Positions 1-9,039 are shown, numbered from the stretch's first letter. The stretch: 64,000 bases of DNA from Chitinophaga sp. GbtcB8 (GCF_019091455.1 NZ_JAGXJN010000019.1:1-64000); one strand, 5' to 3'. Numbers and translations: made by a program. The notes: generated by a model not told the origin, from the sequence alone.

Positions 1-194
1 TCCACCAGCTGCCCCTCCGTAGGGTGTAATACCTGTTCATTTTTTACCAGCTGTGCATCTATATTCCCTTCGCTCTTGTCATTCACTATAACGGCTACAG
101 GTAAATGTTCGCGGTTAGCCAGCACATGGTTAAGCAGCGTGGTTTTACCGGCGCCTAAAAAGCCGCTCAGTACCGTCACGGGTAATTTTTTCAT
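1..194 (-). CDS. G3E-family (CobW/COG0523) GTPase, YciC/ZigA-like, partial at window edge
   Basis: Only the first 64 residues are inside the window; the gene runs off the left edge. The N-terminus SGFLGAGKTT (residues 10-19) is the Walker A loop of the G3E GTPases. The following VIVNDKSEGNID resembles the VNDMSEVNID stretch of the zinc-related YciC/ZigA subgroup rather than the cobalamin or nickel members. Such proteins are metallochaperone GTPases usually induced by zinc shortage. The ATG at 194 lies 21 bases after the merC stop, so both genes are probably one operon under the palindromic site at 705-733. The CxCC metal motif would be beyond the edge and cannot be checked. The subgroup is inference from a short N-terminus. 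Confidence 0.85.
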   Translation of the reverse strand, partial: MKKLPVTVLSGFLGAGKTTLLNHVLANREHLPVAVIVNDKSEGNIDAQLVKNEQVLHPTEGQLV

Positions 195-215
195 GGCAAT
201 ATGTGTGTGGGTGTA

Positions 216-602
216 TTAATGCCTGCACTTATGCAGGTTCCATATGTGTGCAATGATGATGAGTAAAGCGCCTGCTGTAATAACAATGGGCTTCCATACC
301 GGCGGCATTGCATAGTGCCCCAGCAGCAGGCCTGCAAAACCAGCCAGGAACAATAACAGCGGCAGCAGCTGCCGGTGCTGGTGGCGGTATCCCCTGAACA
401 ATGCCAGGCATCCGATCGCAAACGTGCAGGCCATTAACCCATACTCCAGCTTTTCATTTTCCAGCAGGTGGGAACCCAGCAATGGTAGCAGGGTAATCAG
501 CACCGGCAGCAGCGCACAGTGTATGGCACAAAGCAAAGAGGCGCCAATACCCAGCACATCCAGGTTCAATTTTCGCAATAACTTCTCAGGCATATCATTC
601 AA
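216..602 (-). CDS. MerC-domain integral membrane protein
   Basis: A 128-residue hydrophobic protein with about four membrane segments (near residues 16-37, 52-69, 78-97 and 104-121). The CAIHC motif (C25, H28, C29) followed by ALLPV in the first helix is the signature of the MerC family. MerC was named for mercury uptake, but there is no merA, merR or merP here. In this setting, followed by a G3E GTPase and facing a Fur-type repressor gene, a role in zinc or another divalent metal is more likely (inference). The -7/-33 promoter and an overlapping 29-bp palindrome lie upstream at 694-733. The fold is clear; the substrate is not. Confidence 0.85.
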   Translation of the reverse strand: MNDMPEKLLRKLNLDVLGIGASLLCAIHCALLPVLITLLPLLGSHLLENEKLEYGLMACTFAIGCLALFRGYRHQHRQLLPLLLFLAGFAGLLLGHYAMPPVWKPIVITAGALLIIIAHIWNLHKCRH

Positions 603-693
603 ATTATACCACGGGCAAAAGCTTCTCTACAGCGGCCCACAGCGGGCCGTAATCAATTTTAATGTTAACCGCACTTCTCTTTCACTACTCCGG

Positions 694-733
694 CAAAGCT
701 ACATATTTATTTGCAACATTGTTGCAAATAAAT
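694..733 (-). promoter_or_regulatory. merC promoter overlapped by a 29-bp perfect palindrome (candidate Zur/Fur box)
   Basis: Positions 705-718 and 720-733 form 14-bp perfect inverted arms around one central base; the core reads TTGCAACATTGTTGCAA. On the minus strand a Bacteroidota -7 element TAGCTTTG lies at 701-694 and a TTTG -33 element at 728-725, 23 bases apart. The palindrome therefore covers the -33 box and the spacer, the usual place for a repressor. A Fur/Zur-type gene lies 750 bp away. The distance to the sco -7 box (about 70 bp) makes control of sco less certain. Confidence 0.7.
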
Positions 734-799
734 TCCCGGTGTTATTTTTTACCGGCTGAACGGCCGGTTTACACCCTCCCGGAATGGATGTTTTTGTTG

Positions 800-807
800 T
801 ACCTTTG
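800..807 (+). promoter_or_regulatory. -7 promoter element of the sco-fur unit
   Basis: TACCTTTG matches the Bacteroidota consensus TAnnTTTG and lies 23 bases before the sco start codon, giving a very short leader. A clear -33 TTTG at the usual spacing was not found. Confidence 0.5.
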
Positions 808-830
808 CATACATTAAAGCGGGGATATTT

Positions 831-1457
831 ATGTCAAAAAAGGCCGTATTCTTAATAACTTTCTTTGTGCTGCTTAGTGCAGCTTTCCTAACCTATGCCG
901 GCTACGTGATCATGGATGAAACAGGCAGTTTTTTCGGGAAGGAGAAATTACCGGTGCTGGGTAGCCCCGGCCATGTGGTAGGCGGTTTTTCTTTTACCAA
1001 CCAGGAAGGCAAAACTATTACCAGTAAAGATGTAATGGGTAAAATATATGTATCAGAGTATTTTTTTACTACCTGTACCGGCATTTGCCCCAAGATGAAC
1101 AAGAACATGGAAAAGGTGTATGCCAGGTACAAGGATAATCCAAACTTCCTCATTCTTTCCCATACGGTAGATCCGGAGCATGATAGTGTGCCGGTGCTGA
1201 AAGCCTATGCTATTAAACATGGTGCAGATGCCCGCAACTGGTGGTTTATGACCGGTACCAAAAAAGAGTTGTATAAGCTGGCGCGCCAGGGTTATATGCT
1301 GGATGATGGTACCTATGCCGGTGAAGAAGATTTTGTGCATACCCAGTGGTTTGCCCTGGTGGATGGTGAAGGCCGGGTACGGGGCTTGTATGAAGGAACA
1401 AAAGTGACCGACGTGGATAAACTGATCAATGACATTGACCGGTTAATGAAAGAGTAG
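831..1457 (+). CDS. SCO1/SenC-family copper chaperone / thiol-disulfide protein
   Basis: A 208-residue protein with an N-terminal membrane anchor (residues 5-26) and a thioredoxin-like domain. The copper-binding motif CTGIC is at residues 82-86 and the distal conserved histidine is H170 (FVHTQW). The stretch HTVDPEHD near residue 111 is also typical. SCO proteins deliver copper to the CuA site of cytochrome oxidase or act as thiol reductases in the periplasm; no oxidase gene is near. It ends 26 bases before the Fur-family gene, so the two are probably cotranscribed. Family assignment is firm; the exact client is unknown. Confidence 0.9.
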   Translation: MSKKAVFLITFFVLLSAAFLTYAGYVIMDETGSFFGKEKLPVLGSPGHVVGGFSFTNQEGKTITSKDVMGKIYVSEYFFTTCTGICPKMNKNMEKVYARYKDNPNFLILSHTVDPEHDSVPVLKAYAIKHGADARNWWFMTGTKKELYKLARQGYMLDDGTYAGEEDFVHTQWFALVDGEGRVRGLYEGTKVTDVDKLINDIDRLMKE

Positions 1458-1483
1458 TTGTTGTAATTTAATTTTTCATCATC

Positions 1484-1912
1484 ATGAAAAATACGAAAGA
1501 CCAGATCAGCGATATATTACGAAGCAGCCATTTGAGCGTAACAGATACCCGGGTAAAAATACTGGAGCTGTTCATGAAAAGCAATGGTGCGCTTGAACAC
1601 AGTGATTTTGAGAAAAAGCTGGCGGGGCAAGCCTTTGACCGGGTTACTATTTACCGTACCCTGCAGGCTTTTATTGATAAAGGTATTATTCATAAGATCC
1701 CTACTACGGATACCAGTGTACAGTATGCCCTGTGCAGGTCAGAATGTTCCGCAGAAGACCATCACGATCATCATGTGCATTTCAAATGTGAAGAATGTGG
1801 TAATACGCTTTGCCTGGATGACACAGACATTCCTGCTATTCAATTACCCAAAGGATATGCAGCGCATAATATAGAAGTAGTGGTAAGCGGGGTGTGTAAG
1901 CACTGTAAATAA
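1484..1912 (+). CDS. Fur-family transcriptional repressor, probably Zur-like
   Basis: 142 residues. The winged-helix DNA-binding part includes DRVTIYRTLQAF (residues 52-63). The dimerisation part has a histidine-rich stretch near residues 93-99 and two cysteine pairs, C102/C105 and C138/C141, which make the structural zinc site of Fur/Zur/PerR proteins. It is preceded by sco and divergent from merC and a YciC-like GTPase, and the palindrome at 705-733 is the natural candidate target. Zinc as the sensed metal is inferred from these neighbours; the protein sequence alone does not separate Zur from Fur or PerR with certainty. Confidence 0.85.
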   Translation: MKNTKDQISDILRSSHLSVTDTRVKILELFMKSNGALEHSDFEKKLAGQAFDRVTIYRTLQAFIDKGIIHKIPTTDTSVQYALCRSECSAEDHHDHHVHFKCEECGNTLCLDDTDIPAIQLPKGYAAHNIEVVVSGVCKHCK

Positions 1913-1947
1913 TGTGCAAATGAATGATACCATTCATTTGCACATTA
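1910..1947. terminator. 17-bp perfect hairpin between convergent fur and M3 peptidase genes
   Basis: Arms 1910-1926 and 1931-1947 pair perfectly around the loop ATAC. The left arm overlaps the fur stop codon. There is no strong T run, so it may act as a transcript-end stabiliser rather than a classic terminator. The same AATGTGCAAATG word recurs at about 15630, which suggests a dispersed repeat. Confidence 0.55.
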
Positions 1948-1960
1948 GCATATCAGCACA

Positions 1961-3688
1961 TTAACTAATTGTAATTGCATCCAGCTCTTTCTGCACAAAA
2001 TCCGCCAGCTCTTTCACATAAGCGGGTGAAAAATCAAAACGGATACCGGCCGCTTTATACAGCTCCGGTAAGGTGCGGGTGCCACCCAGGCTTAACGCTT
2101 TCACATAATTGTCCAGGGCCTGCTGCTTATTCTCCTTATACTGTTTCCACATAGCAATAGCCCCTAACTGCGCAATACCGTATTCAATATAATAGAAAGG
2201 CACTTCAAACAGGTGCAGCTGCTTTTGCCAGGTAATAGCGCGATAGTCTTCCAAACCGCTCCAATCCACCATGCTGGTGGCAAACTCATTCAGGATATTT
2301 ACCCAGGCTGCCGTACGTTCTGCTACGGTATGCTGCGGATGTTCATATACCCAGTGCTGGAATTTATCAATGGTTGCTATCCATGGGAAAATGATGATGG
2401 CGCGTTCCAGCTGCTGTACTTTAGCACGGCGCAGCTCTTCTTTATCATAAAAGAAAATATCCCAGTGGTCCATGGTGAACAGCTCCATGCTCATGCTGGC
2501 CACTTCGGCAATTTCCATCGGGTATTCCTTAAATGCGCTTAACGGTAAATAATGGCTCAGGAAAGAATGTACTGCATGGCCGCCTTCGTGCACCATGGTG
2601 GTCAGGTCTTTCATTTGCCCGGCAGCATTCATGAAAATAAAGGGTACACCGGTTTCTGCCAGCGGGCAGTTATAACCACCAGGGGCTTTGCCTTTGCGGC
2701 TTTCCAGGTCCAGCCGGCCCATTTGCTGCATTACGCGCAGGCAGTTGCCAAAGAAAGGTCCCAGCTCATCAAAACAGGCAATGGCTTTATTAATCAGCTC
2801 AGTACCGGTTTGGAAAGGTTCCAGCGGTTTGGTGCCAGCTGCTTCTGCATCAGCATCCCAGGGTTTTAAAACCTCCAGGTTCAGCTTTTTGGCCTGGCGT
2901 TTTTGAATGCTTTCTACTAAAGGTAAAATGTGCTCTTTTACCGCAGTATGGAACTGGAAGCAATCCTCTTTGGTATAGTCAAAGCGGCCCAGGTCCTCAA
3001 ACTTATAATCACGGTAATTGGCAAAACCGGCATTCTTAGCTACCTGGTCGCGCTTTTCCACCAGGGTGGTGTACAGCTTGTCCATGGTTTCCTTATCCTG
3101 TAAGCGGCGCTCATTAGTTTTACGGAACACCTCTTCCCGCAGGGCGCGGTCGCTGTTCTCTAAAAATTTGGCGGCTTGCTGTAAGGTATATTCCTGGCCA
3201 TTTACTTCAATGGTCATTTTACCGGATATTACACCGTATTGCTGGGCCATTACGCTCAGCTCTGCCAGCAAGGGCACATTCTGTTCGCGGAACAGCTTTA
3301 CCTGCTTACGTACGCTGCGCAGGTAAGTTTCATAATTATCGCCCAGCTGTTTGGAAAGATCGGTATCCAGCAGCTTACGGTTCAGCGCATCTGCATAGGG
3401 CTGCAGCTTGGGCTGTATTTCCATGCAGAAATAGGTAAAGGCTTCTTCCAGCTGTTTATCTGTTGTATCGCAGGTCATGCGGATCTGCCGCCAGCAGGCA
3501 TCTTCACTCACCACGGCTTCCAGCTCGCTCACATCCTTTAACCATTGCTCCAGTTCAGGCAGGGTATTCAGCGGACGTTGTTTCAGCTCCTCAAAATAAG
3601 GCTGTAACACCTCCCAGGTGGTAACGGTAAAGTTATCGGGTAAAAACCGGCGGGGCAGTTTTTCAATATTTGCATTTAAAGTTTCCAT
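1961..3688 (-). CDS. M3-family oligoendopeptidase (PepF-like zinc metallopeptidase)
   Basis: About 575 residues, a usual length for the family. The zinc-binding motif HEGGH is at residues 367-371, followed about 22 residues later by the glutamate-containing EIAEVASMSMEL. The N-terminal half is the helical M3 region that encloses the active site. No signal peptide is seen, so it should be cytoplasmic and degrade oligopeptides. The longest frame begins at a TTG inside a dispersed repeat (3715); the ATG at 3688 fits the family start better and is used here. It stands alone, convergent to fur. Confidence 0.93.
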   Translation of the reverse strand: METLNANIEKLPRRFLPDNFTVTTWEVLQPYFEELKQRPLNTLPELEQWLKDVSELEAVVSEDACWRQIRMTCDTTDKQLEEAFTYFCMEIQPKLQPYADALNRKLLDTDLSKQLGDNYETYLRSVRKQVKLFREQNVPLLAELSVMAQQYGVISGKMTIEVNGQEYTLQQAAKFLENSDRALREEVFRKTNERRLQDKETMDKLYTTLVEKRDQVAKNAGFANYRDYKFEDLGRFDYTKEDCFQFHTAVKEHILPLVESIQKRQAKKLNLEVLKPWDADAEAAGTKPLEPFQTGTELINKAIACFDELGPFFGNCLRVMQQMGRLDLESRKGKAPGGYNCPLAETGVPFIFMNAAGQMKDLTTMVHEGGHAVHSFLSHYLPLSAFKEYPMEIAEVASMSMELFTMDHWDIFFYDKEELRRAKVQQLERAIIIFPWIATIDKFQHWVYEHPQHTVAERTAAWVNILNEFATSMVDWSGLEDYRAITWQKQLHLFEVPFYYIEYGIAQLGAIAMWKQYKENKQQALDNYVKALSLGGTRTLPELYKAAGIRFDFSPAYVKELADFVQKELDAITIS

Positions 3689-3750
3689 CCCACTAAGATA
3701 ATTACGAATTGGCAATTACGGATTGGAGAGAGAAGGGAATTACGAATTAT

Positions 3751-4283
3751 TCAATTACGATCCCGCCAAAACGGGACATGAGCACCATTGAAAAATAGAT
3801 ATGAATGCGAATAATTGAGGGGGTCGTGGAGGACGATGAGCATGAAATTATAGGCAGGAGCGGGTAAATTATGAAACGAAAGCGTTCATAGCCTGCCCTG
3901 CAAAGACGGGGAATACTATTGAAAGTAATTTATGATATGAATGATTATGATTGGGTCGTACGTAAAGGAGGGCCTGAAATACAGGCGGATGAGTTATTAC
4001 AAATGTTCAATTGCGAAAGAGGAACACAGTCTGCCAAAGCAGAAGGGCTTAAAGGCTAATTGAAAGAGCAAGGTATGGGAGATATATTAATACGAATTGT
4101 CAATTACGAATTAGAATGGAAATATGCAATGTTAAGTTGTATTGTAAGGAATGAGTGCATGTAATGGAATAATGTGTACTCACTACATGCACCCCACCTT
4201 TTAGCACCGCTGCATTTTAATTACTCATATCATAATTAATTTTCAACGGCATTCATGTCCCGCTTTGGCGGGATCGTAATTGA
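3751..4283. mobile_element. MITE-like element with about 43-bp terminal inverted repeats
   Basis: The left end 3751-3793 and the right end 4241-4283 are inverted copies. The outer 30 bp match with one mismatch, including an internal dyad (GATCCCGCC and GGGACATG); the inner part is weaker. The 533-bp element has no transposase. Inside are a copy of the AATTACGAATT repeat family (about 4090-4118) and a 40-codon ORF. The outermost TCAATTACGA is shared with repeats at 10116-10155 and 57535-57722. No clear target-site duplication was found. Confidence 0.5.
3937..4059 (+). CDS. 40-codon ORF inside the MITE-like element, doubtful
   Basis: The frame starts MNDYDWVVRKGGPE and stops at 4057-4059. It has ordinary, unbiased composition and no recognisable domain. 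It lies within the inverted-repeat element and may be the remnant of a longer gene captured by it, or chance. I include it only because the interval holds nothing else. Confidence 0.12.
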   Translation: MNDYDWVVRKGGPEIQADELLQMFNCERGTQSAKAEGLKG

Positions 4284-4303
4284 CAATCCGCAATGCTGAA
4301 CTG

Positions 4304-4957
4304 TTATTCTTCAGTCTTTTTCTTCTTTGTAGTTTTCTTCGGCGCAGCTTCTTCATCACCGGCGGCTTCTTCCTTCTTAGGTTTGGCAGCAGCTTTTTTA
4401 GCCGGCTTTTCAGCAGGGGCTTCAGCGCTGGCTTCTTCCTTAGCGGCAGCCTTCGGCGCTTTCGCTTTTTTGGCTGGTTTTTCCTCTGCTACCACTTCCG
4501 GTGCAGCAGCGGGTTCGCCTACCAGTGCTTCGGCATCTTCGTCGCCTTCTTCTGCCGGGTTCAGGATCTCGTCAAATTTCAGGAGGTCATTCGTCTTCAG
4601 GATGGCATACCATTTTACCATCTTCTTCATATCGCTTACGTATACCTTATCTTCATCAAAAGAAGGGTATACTTTCCGGAAATAGGTCTTAATCGCAGTA
4701 TTATCTGCATTAGCGGCTACTACTTTGTGGTCCGCTTCCTGTTCCTGCATGGCTTTAAATACCTCTGCCAGGTTTACATTATCACCAGTGGTAAATACTT
4801 CAATACTTTCCAGCGGGGTAAAGTTGTGTACACGGGATGAAACAAAGCGGGTGCTTTTGTCTTCCAGTGAACGAACGATCGCGCCGTCCTGTTTACTGGC
4901 TAATAATTGAAACAATCCGCCGAGACCGGTTACTGCAACAATTTCTCTGTACTGCAT
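4304..4957 (-). CDS. DUF5606 domain protein with a lysine/alanine-rich tail
   Basis: The N-terminal 140 residues (MQYREIVAVTGLGGLF onwards) match the DUF5606 family, conserved in Bacteroidota and of unknown function. The C-terminal third is low-complexity and rich in Lys, Ala, Glu and Pro (repeated KKAAAK-type runs). Such tails resemble histone-like or nucleic-acid-binding extensions, but this is inference. The longest frame begins at TTG (4963); the ATG at 4957 gives the family N-terminus. No signal peptide, so it is cytoplasmic. It is followed on the same strand only by the MITE-like element. Confidence 0.85.
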   Translation of the reverse strand: MQYREIVAVTGLGGLFQLLASKQDGAIVRSLEDKSTRFVSSRVHNFTPLESIEVFTTGDNVNLAEVFKAMQEQEADHKVVAANADNTAIKTYFRKVYPSFDEDKVYVSDMKKMVKWYAILKTNDLLKFDEILNPAEEGDEDAEALVGEPAAAPEVVAEEKPAKKAKAPKAAAKEEASAEAPAEKPAKKAAAKPKKEEAAGDEEAAPKKTTKKKKTEE

Positions 4958-5025
4958 GTTCAAATTTTTAGGAGCGCAAATATAAATAATTAATTTAAGA
5001 TGGTTACCCGGTGATTTACAGTTTT

Positions 5026-7584
5026 TTAGTTTAACCGCCGGGCCACTACCACAGGGAGTTTCCAGCGTTTTACGCGTCCCTGCAGGTCAAAAACCTCAGT
5101 AAATGCAATATAAATGCCAACCGGTAATTGCTGTTTATTTTCTCCCAGCCCGTCCCAGATAATATTATTCCGGTTACCCAGCACCCCGTTTTGCAACAGC
5201 TGCCGTACCGGCCGGCCCTGCGCATCAAATATAGTAATGTTGCCTATATAACCAACTTCCGGCAGCTGGCAGGTGATCACTGCCAGGTCATCCATCCCAT
5301 CATTATCCGGCGAAAATACCTGCGGCTGCAGGCTTACCTCTCCTGCGGCCTGTTTCAGGTTAAGCTGCTGGGAATTCAGGTAACCTGGCGTAGCATCGCC
5401 GGCCGTAGTAGCGGCAGGGTGCCAGTTGCTTATATCGCTGGCCGGCTGCGCAGCGCTCAGGCGCTCCAATGACACGCCCTTGGTGTTACTGGCCAGGGAT
5501 AGCTGCATATCCGGCGTGTAAGAGAACACATCTACCACCCCATTGGCTGTATTATATAATCCAATGGTGCCGCCTTCATTGGGAAAAGCCGGCAGGTTAT
5601 TAATCTCCAGCAAATTTTCCCAGGCCTTGCAGGTATAGTTCCGGCACAATGCATCGGCATTGCGGGTAAGGGCCAGGTATTGGCCCGGCAATAGCAGGCG
5701 GGGTGTAGCGCTTACCGCCACGGGCGCACCCGGCTGCCCGTCCCGGTCTATTATGGCAATGTAGAGCTGCTGCACATCAATGGCGCGGCTGCTACGGTTA
5801 TAGAGCTCCACAAACTCCGGGGCAGTGGGTTTAGGATCAAAGAGCAGCTCATTGATCACGATGGTACCGCTATCCGCTACTGTGGGCAGGGCCAGTATAA
5901 CACTGTCACGGCCCATGGGCTGCCCGGCACAACCGGTAATATCCTTGACCCTAAGTGTATAAATACCTTCCGGCTGCAGGGGTGCGGAAAGCTGCAGCTG
6001 TACTGTATTAAATAATGGCGCCACCACATTAGCTGCTGCTACCGCAGGCGTTAGCTGGTAATGATCCGGGGTAGCTGCCAGCGTACTATCCAGTGTTTTG
6101 CTGAAATACAGCACCAGGTGCAGGCTATCAATTACGTAGGCGCGTAACAGGTCCGTGAAAGCGGTATCCGTCACTGGCGCCACTACGGAATTAGGATGCC
6201 CCGGTGTGCTGCCGGTAGCAGCAGTAGCTGCTTTCCAGTTAGTGCTGCCATTGCAGGGCGCAGCAGGCGAGATCATTTCCAGGCTCCAGCCGCCGTCCTC
6301 TTTTTTTGCATCGGCATACCAGCTTTTATCATAGGCCACTGCATGCATTACGCTGCCCGCAGCATTATACAGGATCAGCGTATCATCCTCATTCCCCAGG
6401 GCCGGAAAATCACTTAAGACTAAACTATTACCTCCCGGCAGCATTTTTTTAGATAACAGCAGCAGGCTATCCGGCTGCAGCTCATAAAAAGGCAGTTGCA
6501 CCTGCCCGCTGTTGGAGGTAAAACGCCAGCCGTTTAATTGCACCGGGTGAGGCCCCGTATTCCGGATTTCTACAAATTCTGGCAATTCGGCCCCCATTGG
6601 AGGTTCCGGATCGGGAAATATTTCGTGAATTATTACCTCATAGCGGAAGGGCTGATAATACAAACATGGGATAGAAGCCGTCTGCATTAGGTTTCCGGCC
6701 AGGTCAGCAACACCTGTTACCTGTAACTGCACCGTATCGCCGTTTGGAAACGGGCTATTAAAAAACAGGTGCATTCCTTCTGCTGTTTGTTGCACAGAAG
6801 CGGGGCTACCCATACTTCCTGCCTGGTAATGGCTGGCCAGCAGGGCTGCAGTACTGTCTACCGGTTCTGAGAACCGCAACAACAGCTCCCGGTCATTGAG
6901 CGCTGTTACCGAATTTACTACCGGGGGCAGGGTATCTTTTACGAACCGCATTACCTGCACCTCATCAAAGAAATGTTTCTGGAAAAAGCCAGGAGTGGAT
7001 TGGCGTACCAGGATGCCGAAACAAGGGCTGGCATTTAACGGGGCCGGGGCAGCGGTACCTTCCAGTATATAATACTGCCCGGTGCCGGTAGTATCTGTCC
7101 ATAAATGCCAGGCGCCTCTGTCATCACAGGTCACTTTTAGCTTCAGGATAGTAGCCGAATGGTTGGTAATTCCATTCCGGCCATTTATGACCATCTCCGG
7201 CTCATTTCCGGCAGTTTTACGGTACAGGCATACTTTGTCATCTTTGTCGCCTATCCGCACAAAATAGCCTGTTAAAGCGGTGCTCAGCAAGTTACTGCTA
7301 TCCGCCTGCAGGTACACCTCCACATAATTATTGGAAGAGGTGTTGAAATCCAGCTGCATCCACCATTCCCAGCTGGCGGGCAGTCCAATGCCGGCCGGGG
7401 CCCATAGGCCAAACCGGCTGTTCGGTTGCAGATAATTGCTTTGCAGCCGGCTATTTTTTACCTGCCAGGCAGTATCTATTCCCTTCCAGGGAACAGATGG
7501 TAAAGCATCAAAATGTTCAATGATCTGACTATGAGAGAGAGAGGAGAGCAACAGCAGCGCCACACAAAATTTGAGTGTGCGCAT
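5026..7584 (-). CDS. Secreted lamin-tail-domain protein with FlgD/gliding-type C-terminus
   Basis: 852 residues with an N-terminal signal peptide (MRTLKFCVALLLLSSLSHS). The N-terminal part looks like a concanavalin-like beta-sandwich. Two lamin-tail-like domains follow, each with the I(I/V)INE(L/I)(L/F)PDP-type opening and a PEFVE(L/I)(Y/R)N motif, separated by Ig-like segments. The C-terminus (VFSPDNDGMDD, then TIFDAQGRPVR and WDGLGENKQQLPVGIYI) is the FlgD-Ig-like repeat typical of Bacteroidota surface proteins exported by the type IX system. Its role is probably extracellular binding, for example to DNA or polysaccharide (inference). It is monocistronic. Confidence 0.85.
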   Translation of the reverse strand: MRTLKFCVALLLLSSLSHSQIIEHFDALPSVPWKGIDTAWQVKNSRLQSNYLQPNSRFGLWAPAGIGLPASWEWWMQLDFNTSSNNYVEVYLQADSSNLLSTALTGYFVRIGDKDDKVCLYRKTAGNEPEMVINGRNGITNHSATILKLKVTCDDRGAWHLWTDTTGTGQYYILEGTAAPAPLNASPCFGILVRQSTPGFFQKHFFDEVQVMRFVKDTLPPVVNSVTALNDRELLLRFSEPVDSTAALLASHYQAGSMGSPASVQQTAEGMHLFFNSPFPNGDTVQLQVTGVADLAGNLMQTASIPCLYYQPFRYEVIIHEIFPDPEPPMGAELPEFVEIRNTGPHPVQLNGWRFTSNSGQVQLPFYELQPDSLLLLSKKMLPGGNSLVLSDFPALGNEDDTLILYNAAGSVMHAVAYDKSWYADAKKEDGGWSLEMISPAAPCNGSTNWKAATAATGSTPGHPNSVVAPVTDTAFTDLLRAYVIDSLHLVLYFSKTLDSTLAATPDHYQLTPAVAAANVVAPLFNTVQLQLSAPLQPEGIYTLRVKDITGCAGQPMGRDSVILALPTVADSGTIVINELLFDPKPTAPEFVELYNRSSRAIDVQQLYIAIIDRDGQPGAPVAVSATPRLLLPGQYLALTRNADALCRNYTCKAWENLLEINNLPAFPNEGGTIGLYNTANGVVDVFSYTPDMQLSLASNTKGVSLERLSAAQPASDISNWHPAATTAGDATPGYLNSQQLNLKQAAGEVSLQPQVFSPDNDGMDDLAVITCQLPEVGYIGNITIFDAQGRPVRQLLQNGVLGNRNNIIWDGLGENKQQLPVGIYIAFTEVFDLQGRVKRWKLPVVVARRLN

Positions 7585-7737
7585 AATAAAATAATTGGTT
7601 GGTTAAGCTGCGAATATAGAGAATAAGATAGTATTTTTGCACCTCCAAAAATCGTTCTTTTTCTGATCATATTGAGGCCCATACAGTTATATTATCAGGC
7701 TTCGTCCATATGATCGCAAAACCAAATTATTCCCACA

Positions 7738-8727
7738 ATGAAAGTTACCGTAGTGGGCGCTACCGGACTGGTAGGCTCTAAAATGTTACAAGTGTTAACG
7801 GAAAGAAATTTCCCGGTTACAGAACTCATTCCTGTAGCTTCTGAGAAGTCTGTTGGTAAGGAAGTAACATTCAAGGGTAAGCAGTATAAGGTAGTAACTG
7901 CCGAAACGGCCATTTCCATGAAACCCAATGTGGCGCTGTTCTCTGCCGGAGGCAGCATCTCCCTGGAGTGGGCGCCTAAATTTGCGGCTGCCGGTATTAC
8001 GGTGATCGACAATTCCAGCGCCTGGAGAATGGATCCCAGCAAAAAGCTGGTAGTACCGGAAATAAACGGTAAGACCTTAACAACTGAAGACAAGATCATA
8101 GCAAATCCCAATTGCTCTACCATACAAATGGTGTTGGTGCTGAGCCCTTTGCATGAGTTATATAAAATTAACCGGGTGGTAGTTTCTACCTATCAATCCG
8201 TAACCGGTACCGGCGTAAAAGCGGTGAACCAGTTAATGAATGAAAGAAAAGGAATAAGTGGTGAAATGGCTTATGCATATCCCATTGATCTGAATGTAAT
8301 TCCGCAGATAGATGTGTTCCTGGATAACGGATATACCAAGGAAGAAATGAAGATGGTGAACGAAACCAAGAAGATTATGGGCGATGATCGTATACGCGTT
8401 ACCGCTACTACGGTTCGTATACCCGTGATCGGTGGACACAGCGAATCAGTGAATATTGAATTTGAGAAAGACTTCGAACTCAATGAAGTACGTAAAACTT
8501 TAGCCGCAACACCGGGTGTTATTGTGGTGGATGAGCCATCTGCACAACAGTACCCGATGCCTAAAGATGCGCATGATAAAGACGAAGTTTTTGTGGGCCG
8601 TATACGCCGTGATGAAACACAGGCTAATACGCTGAATATGTGGATAGTAGCGGATAACCTGCGAAAAGGCGCTGCAACAAATGCAGTGCAGATAGCAGAA
8701 TATCTGCACGCGCAAAAAATGATTTAA
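7738..8727 (+). CDS. asd: Aspartate-semialdehyde dehydrogenase
   Basis: 329 residues. The N-terminal NADP-binding motif GATGLVG is at residues 7-13. The catalytic cysteine is C126 in NPNCSTIQ, and the catalytic-histidine region is IGGHSESVNI. The enzyme reduces aspartyl phosphate to aspartate semialdehyde, the branch point of Lys/diaminopimelate, Met and Thr synthesis, in the cytoplasm. Length and motifs are those of the bacterial family. It is a single gene; the upstream gene is divergent, and the next gene downstream is a small hypothetical after a 312-bp gap. Confidence 0.97.
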   Translation: MKVTVVGATGLVGSKMLQVLTERNFPVTELIPVASEKSVGKEVTFKGKQYKVVTAETAISMKPNVALFSAGGSISLEWAPKFAAAGITVIDNSSAWRMDPSKKLVVPEINGKTLTTEDKIIANPNCSTIQMVLVLSPLHELYKINRVVVSTYQSVTGTGVKAVNQLMNERKGISGEMAYAYPIDLNVIPQIDVFLDNGYTKEEMKMVNETKKIMGDDRIRVTATTVRIPVIGGHSESVNIEFEKDFELNEVRKTLAATPGVIVVDEPSAQQYPMPKDAHDKDEVFVGRIRRDETQANTLNMWIVADNLRKGAATNAVQIAEYLHAQKMI

Positions 8728-9039
8728 ACTGGCAATTATACATCTCAACTGCTCATATATGTATCTTTCATTAATGCATATACGATTTTTGAGTATAAGT
8801 GATTGAAAGCCGCCGGATTATAACGAAGCTTTTTGATTAAATTTTAGTAAAAGCAAAAAGGTACAAGCGTAAAAATTACACGGAAGTAGTATTGATTACT
8901 GCTGTATAAAATTGGATTTTGGTATCATAATCCTATGCCGACTTGCTTCTTATGAAAAATTATCAACTTATGCCAATACAAGAGAGAGTGCTACGCAGCA
9001 ATCGTATATTTTGTCTAATCTGTAAACACCCTTAATCCT
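8728..9039. other. Intergenic 312 bp without recognised feature
   Basis: AT-rich sequence. It must carry the promoter of the small gene at 9040; the stretch GTATATTTTGTC near 9004-9015 is a loose -7-like match. No convincing hairpin or ORF was seen. Confidence 0.4.

Noticed and set aside
216..602. Mercury resistance operon
   Set aside because: Only MerC is present; merA, merR, merT and merP are absent and the context points to zinc-type metal control.
4280..4840. 186-codon ORF on the plus strand
   Set aside because: Antisense shadow of the lysine-rich DUF5606 gene; the Phe/Arg-rich translation is an artefact.
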